A program made the position numbers and the translations under genes. This document shows positions 21,350 through 22,445 of a DNA stretch of 22,445 bases, piece by piece. This DNA is from an uncultured Bacilli bacterium (GTDB lineage Bacteria > Bacillota_I > Bacilli_A > RF39 > UBA660): assembly GCA_910576795.1 (NCBI GenBank), contig CAJTIX010000022.1, positions 1 to 22,445 on the forward strand, read 5' to 3'. Each line of letters opens with the position of its first letter. Position 1 is the stretch's first letter. The notes below the pieces were generated by a model. It had not been told where the DNA came from. It made no database searches and was given only the letters and a program-made list of their open reading frames with translations.

Positions 21350-21484
21350 ATGAAAGAAATGTTACATAGTAAGGTATTGGTTGGTTTTATTCTATTTGTG
21401 TTGGGGTTCACTTATTTGAATTCTATACAAATAAATCATTTAAAAGAAGAAAAAAATATGGATGAGATTTTGTATCTTCCATAA
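21350..21484 (+). CDS. SOS-controlled 44-residue single-span membrane protein
   Basis: A short cytoplasmic start (MKEMLHSK) is followed by one membrane segment (VLVGFILFVLGFTYL, about 9-23) and a small polar tail (QINHLKEEKNMDEILYLP). GGGAGTGATGAT precedes the ATG at 21350. The promoter is occupied by a 13/14 LexA box and the gene is divergent from lexA, the position of yneA in Bacillus and sosA in Staphylococcus, whose single-span products block division during SOS. It is shorter than both and lacks a LysM domain, so the relation is by position and topology only. The MazG-type gene follows 23 nt later and is probably co-induced. Confidence 0.7.
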   Translation: MKEMLHSKVLVGFILFVLGFTYLNSIQINHLKEEKNMDEILYLP

Positions 21485-21507
21485 TATTGAAATAAGTGGT
21501 GATTATA

Positions 21508-21867
21508 GTGGAGCAAATACAATTAATGGAACAATTAAAAAAAGAGGATCGTTTAAGTACCATTCAGGAATATTTAAAACAGGTGATTGCAATTAGAGGA
21601 TTTGATCATCAATCTGTTGAAAAGGAAATGTTATTGTTAACAGAAGAAATCGGCGAGCTTGCGAAAGCCATTCGGAAAGACAAGGTCAATATGGGTATAG
21701 ATCAAAATAAATTGCAAAATTATGACTCTGTTGAAAGTGAGATTGCCGATGTTTTTATCGTACTCGTATCAATATGCAATAAACTTGGAATATCTTTATA
21801 TGAATGCTTGATTGAAAAAGAAATGAAAAATATTGAACGAACATGGAAGCCAGTACTTCAAAAATAA
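21508..21867 (+). CDS. MazG-type nucleotide pyrophosphohydrolase
   Basis: A 119-residue all-alpha NTP pyrophosphatase of the MazG/dUTPase-like superfamily. LLTEEIGELAKAIRK and, about 25 residues on, ESEIADVFIVLVSICNKLGI give the ExxE...ExxD metal-binding pattern. Such enzymes hydrolyse NTPs or dNTPs to monophosphates and pyrophosphate, often for pool sanitation. A GTG at 21508 follows GGTGAT; in-frame GTGs at 21496 and 21499 are alternatives. It lies downstream of the LexA-controlled small gene, which suggests a role in the DNA-damage response. Confidence 0.85.
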   Translation: MEQIQLMEQLKKEDRLSTIQEYLKQVIAIRGFDHQSVEKEMLLLTEEIGELAKAIRKDKVNMGIDQNKLQNYDSVESEIADVFIVLVSICNKLGISLYECLIEKEMKNIERTWKPVLQK

Positions 21868-21982
21868 TGCAGAGATGCAATTTTTTTATTTATGCATAAA
21901 CTGTATTTAAAAATGATAGGAATATATATTAGAAAATTAAAAATTTGTCTTTTTCAATTTTCCAATATATTATTTTTATACT

Positions 21983-22011
21983 TTGACAATTGGTCCAACA
22001 TTCTTTATATT
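21983..22011 (+). promoter_or_regulatory. Promoter of the DUF1016-like gene
   Basis: TTGACA (21983-21988), 17-bp spacer, TATATT (22006-22011), 21 nt before the ATG. Confidence 0.75.
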
Positions 22012-22032
22012 GTTAGTATAAAGGAGTGAGCT

Positions 22033-22445
22033 ATGAAAAAAGAACATATCAAACAAATCCAGTTGTATATTTTAGAGGCTTTGTGTCATCCTATTGATAA
22101 TGGTATTTTGATATCTCTTTATTACCAAATTGGATATTATCTTTGCAATCATCATATTCCTACTGATACCTTTAAGGTATTAGAATGGGAATTGCAAAAA
22201 CAATATGGAATTGTAATTGGTTTTACAAAAAGAAATTTGATTTCTATGATGCATTTTTATCGTGCGTATTCCAAAATTGATTTTTCCTATATCAAATGTA
22301 TTACTTGGCATCAACATTTATATTTATTAAAAACAAGAAAATTGGCACGGAAAAAAATGCTGTTCATAAAGGGGAAGAATCCTTATCGATTGATTGTGTG
22401 TAAGAAAAAGTGTCTATTATTTATTCAAATTGATTATATGTTGAC
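22033..22445 (+). CDS. DUF1016 (YhcG-type) N-terminal domain protein, truncated by the window edge
   Basis: The frame is open from ATG 22033 (AAGGAG upstream) to the last base: 137 codons with no stop. The visible part resembles the winged-helix N-terminal domain of DUF1016/YhcG proteins: LISLYYQIGYYLCNHH (ELYWEIGKYI in the family), LEWELQKQYGIVIGFTKRNLISMMHFYRAY (the LxxxFxxGFSxRNLxxMRxFYxxY signature) and ITWHQHLYLL. In full-length members a PD-(D/E)XK nuclease domain follows, which would lie outside the window. Basic KKKCLLFIQI at the end of view. It is expressed from its own strong promoter. Confidence 0.7.
   Translation, partial: MKKEHIKQIQLYILEALCHPIDNGILISLYYQIGYYLCNHHIPTDTFKVLEWELQKQYGIVIGFTKRNLISMMHFYRAYSKIDFSYIKCITWHQHLYLLKTRKLARKKMLFIKGKNPYRLIVCKKKCLLFIQIDYML

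Overview
The window is AT-rich with Bacillota-like genes and the standard code (TGA is used as a stop, TGG for Trp). Strong GGAGG or GGTGA ribosome sites and compact operons fit a low-GC Gram-positive, probably a gut Bacilli or Erysipelotrichia-type lineage; I cannot place it further. Housekeeping genes flank an accessory core.

Layout. 1-4351: the tail of an Rpn-type nuclease, then a proS - coiled-coil membrane protein - lspA - rluD operon. 4338-7779: tspO (minus), a GluP/YqgP rhomboid protease, a YerB/DUF3048 protein and an HD hydrolase. 7827-8253: tRNA-Arg(CCT) and a small XRE regulator. 8456-14271: a diversity-generating retroelement (DGR) and its target operon. 14431-16188: an unrecognised gene, a TfoX-N protein and a DUF1848 protein. 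16426-18333: a modular island beside tRNA-Thr(GGT), with a metallopeptidase, a GNAT acetyltransferase and an unannotated type I toxin-antitoxin-like locus. 18455-22445: a CmpB-type membrane protein, queH, a lipoprotein, lexA with a divergent SOS-controlled 44-residue membrane protein and a MazG-type enzyme, and finally a truncated DUF1016 protein.

Main system. The DGR order is avd, template repeat (TR, 9116-9192), reverse transcriptase, target gene. TR and the variable repeat (VR, 10714-10790) are 77 bp each and differ at 11 positions, all of them A in TR; none of the 48 non-A positions differs. The VR is not at the 3' end of the target gene but near its start (residues 70-96 of 642). It lies in a C-type-lectin/DUF6273-like module whose two halves seem to be in swapped (circularly permuted) order, and this module is fused to a MoxR-type AAA+ ATPase. 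Next in the operon are a short AAA-like protein that has lost its nucleotide-binding motifs, and a protein combining an HEISH zinc-peptidase motif with a MIDAS-bearing VWA domain. None has a signal peptide. My inference is an intracellular recognition system whose sensor is hypermutated and whose AAA+/VWA-peptidase module acts as chaperone or effector.

Second system. At 17893-18213, a 27-residue hydrophobic peptide has a very strong ribosome site that can be sequestered in a hairpin. The predicted mRNA 5' end can pair with two segments of its 3' end, and a convergent antisense RNA promoter (TTGTCA-17-TATCAT) lies opposite. This is the layout of txpA/RatA-type type I toxin-antitoxin loci.
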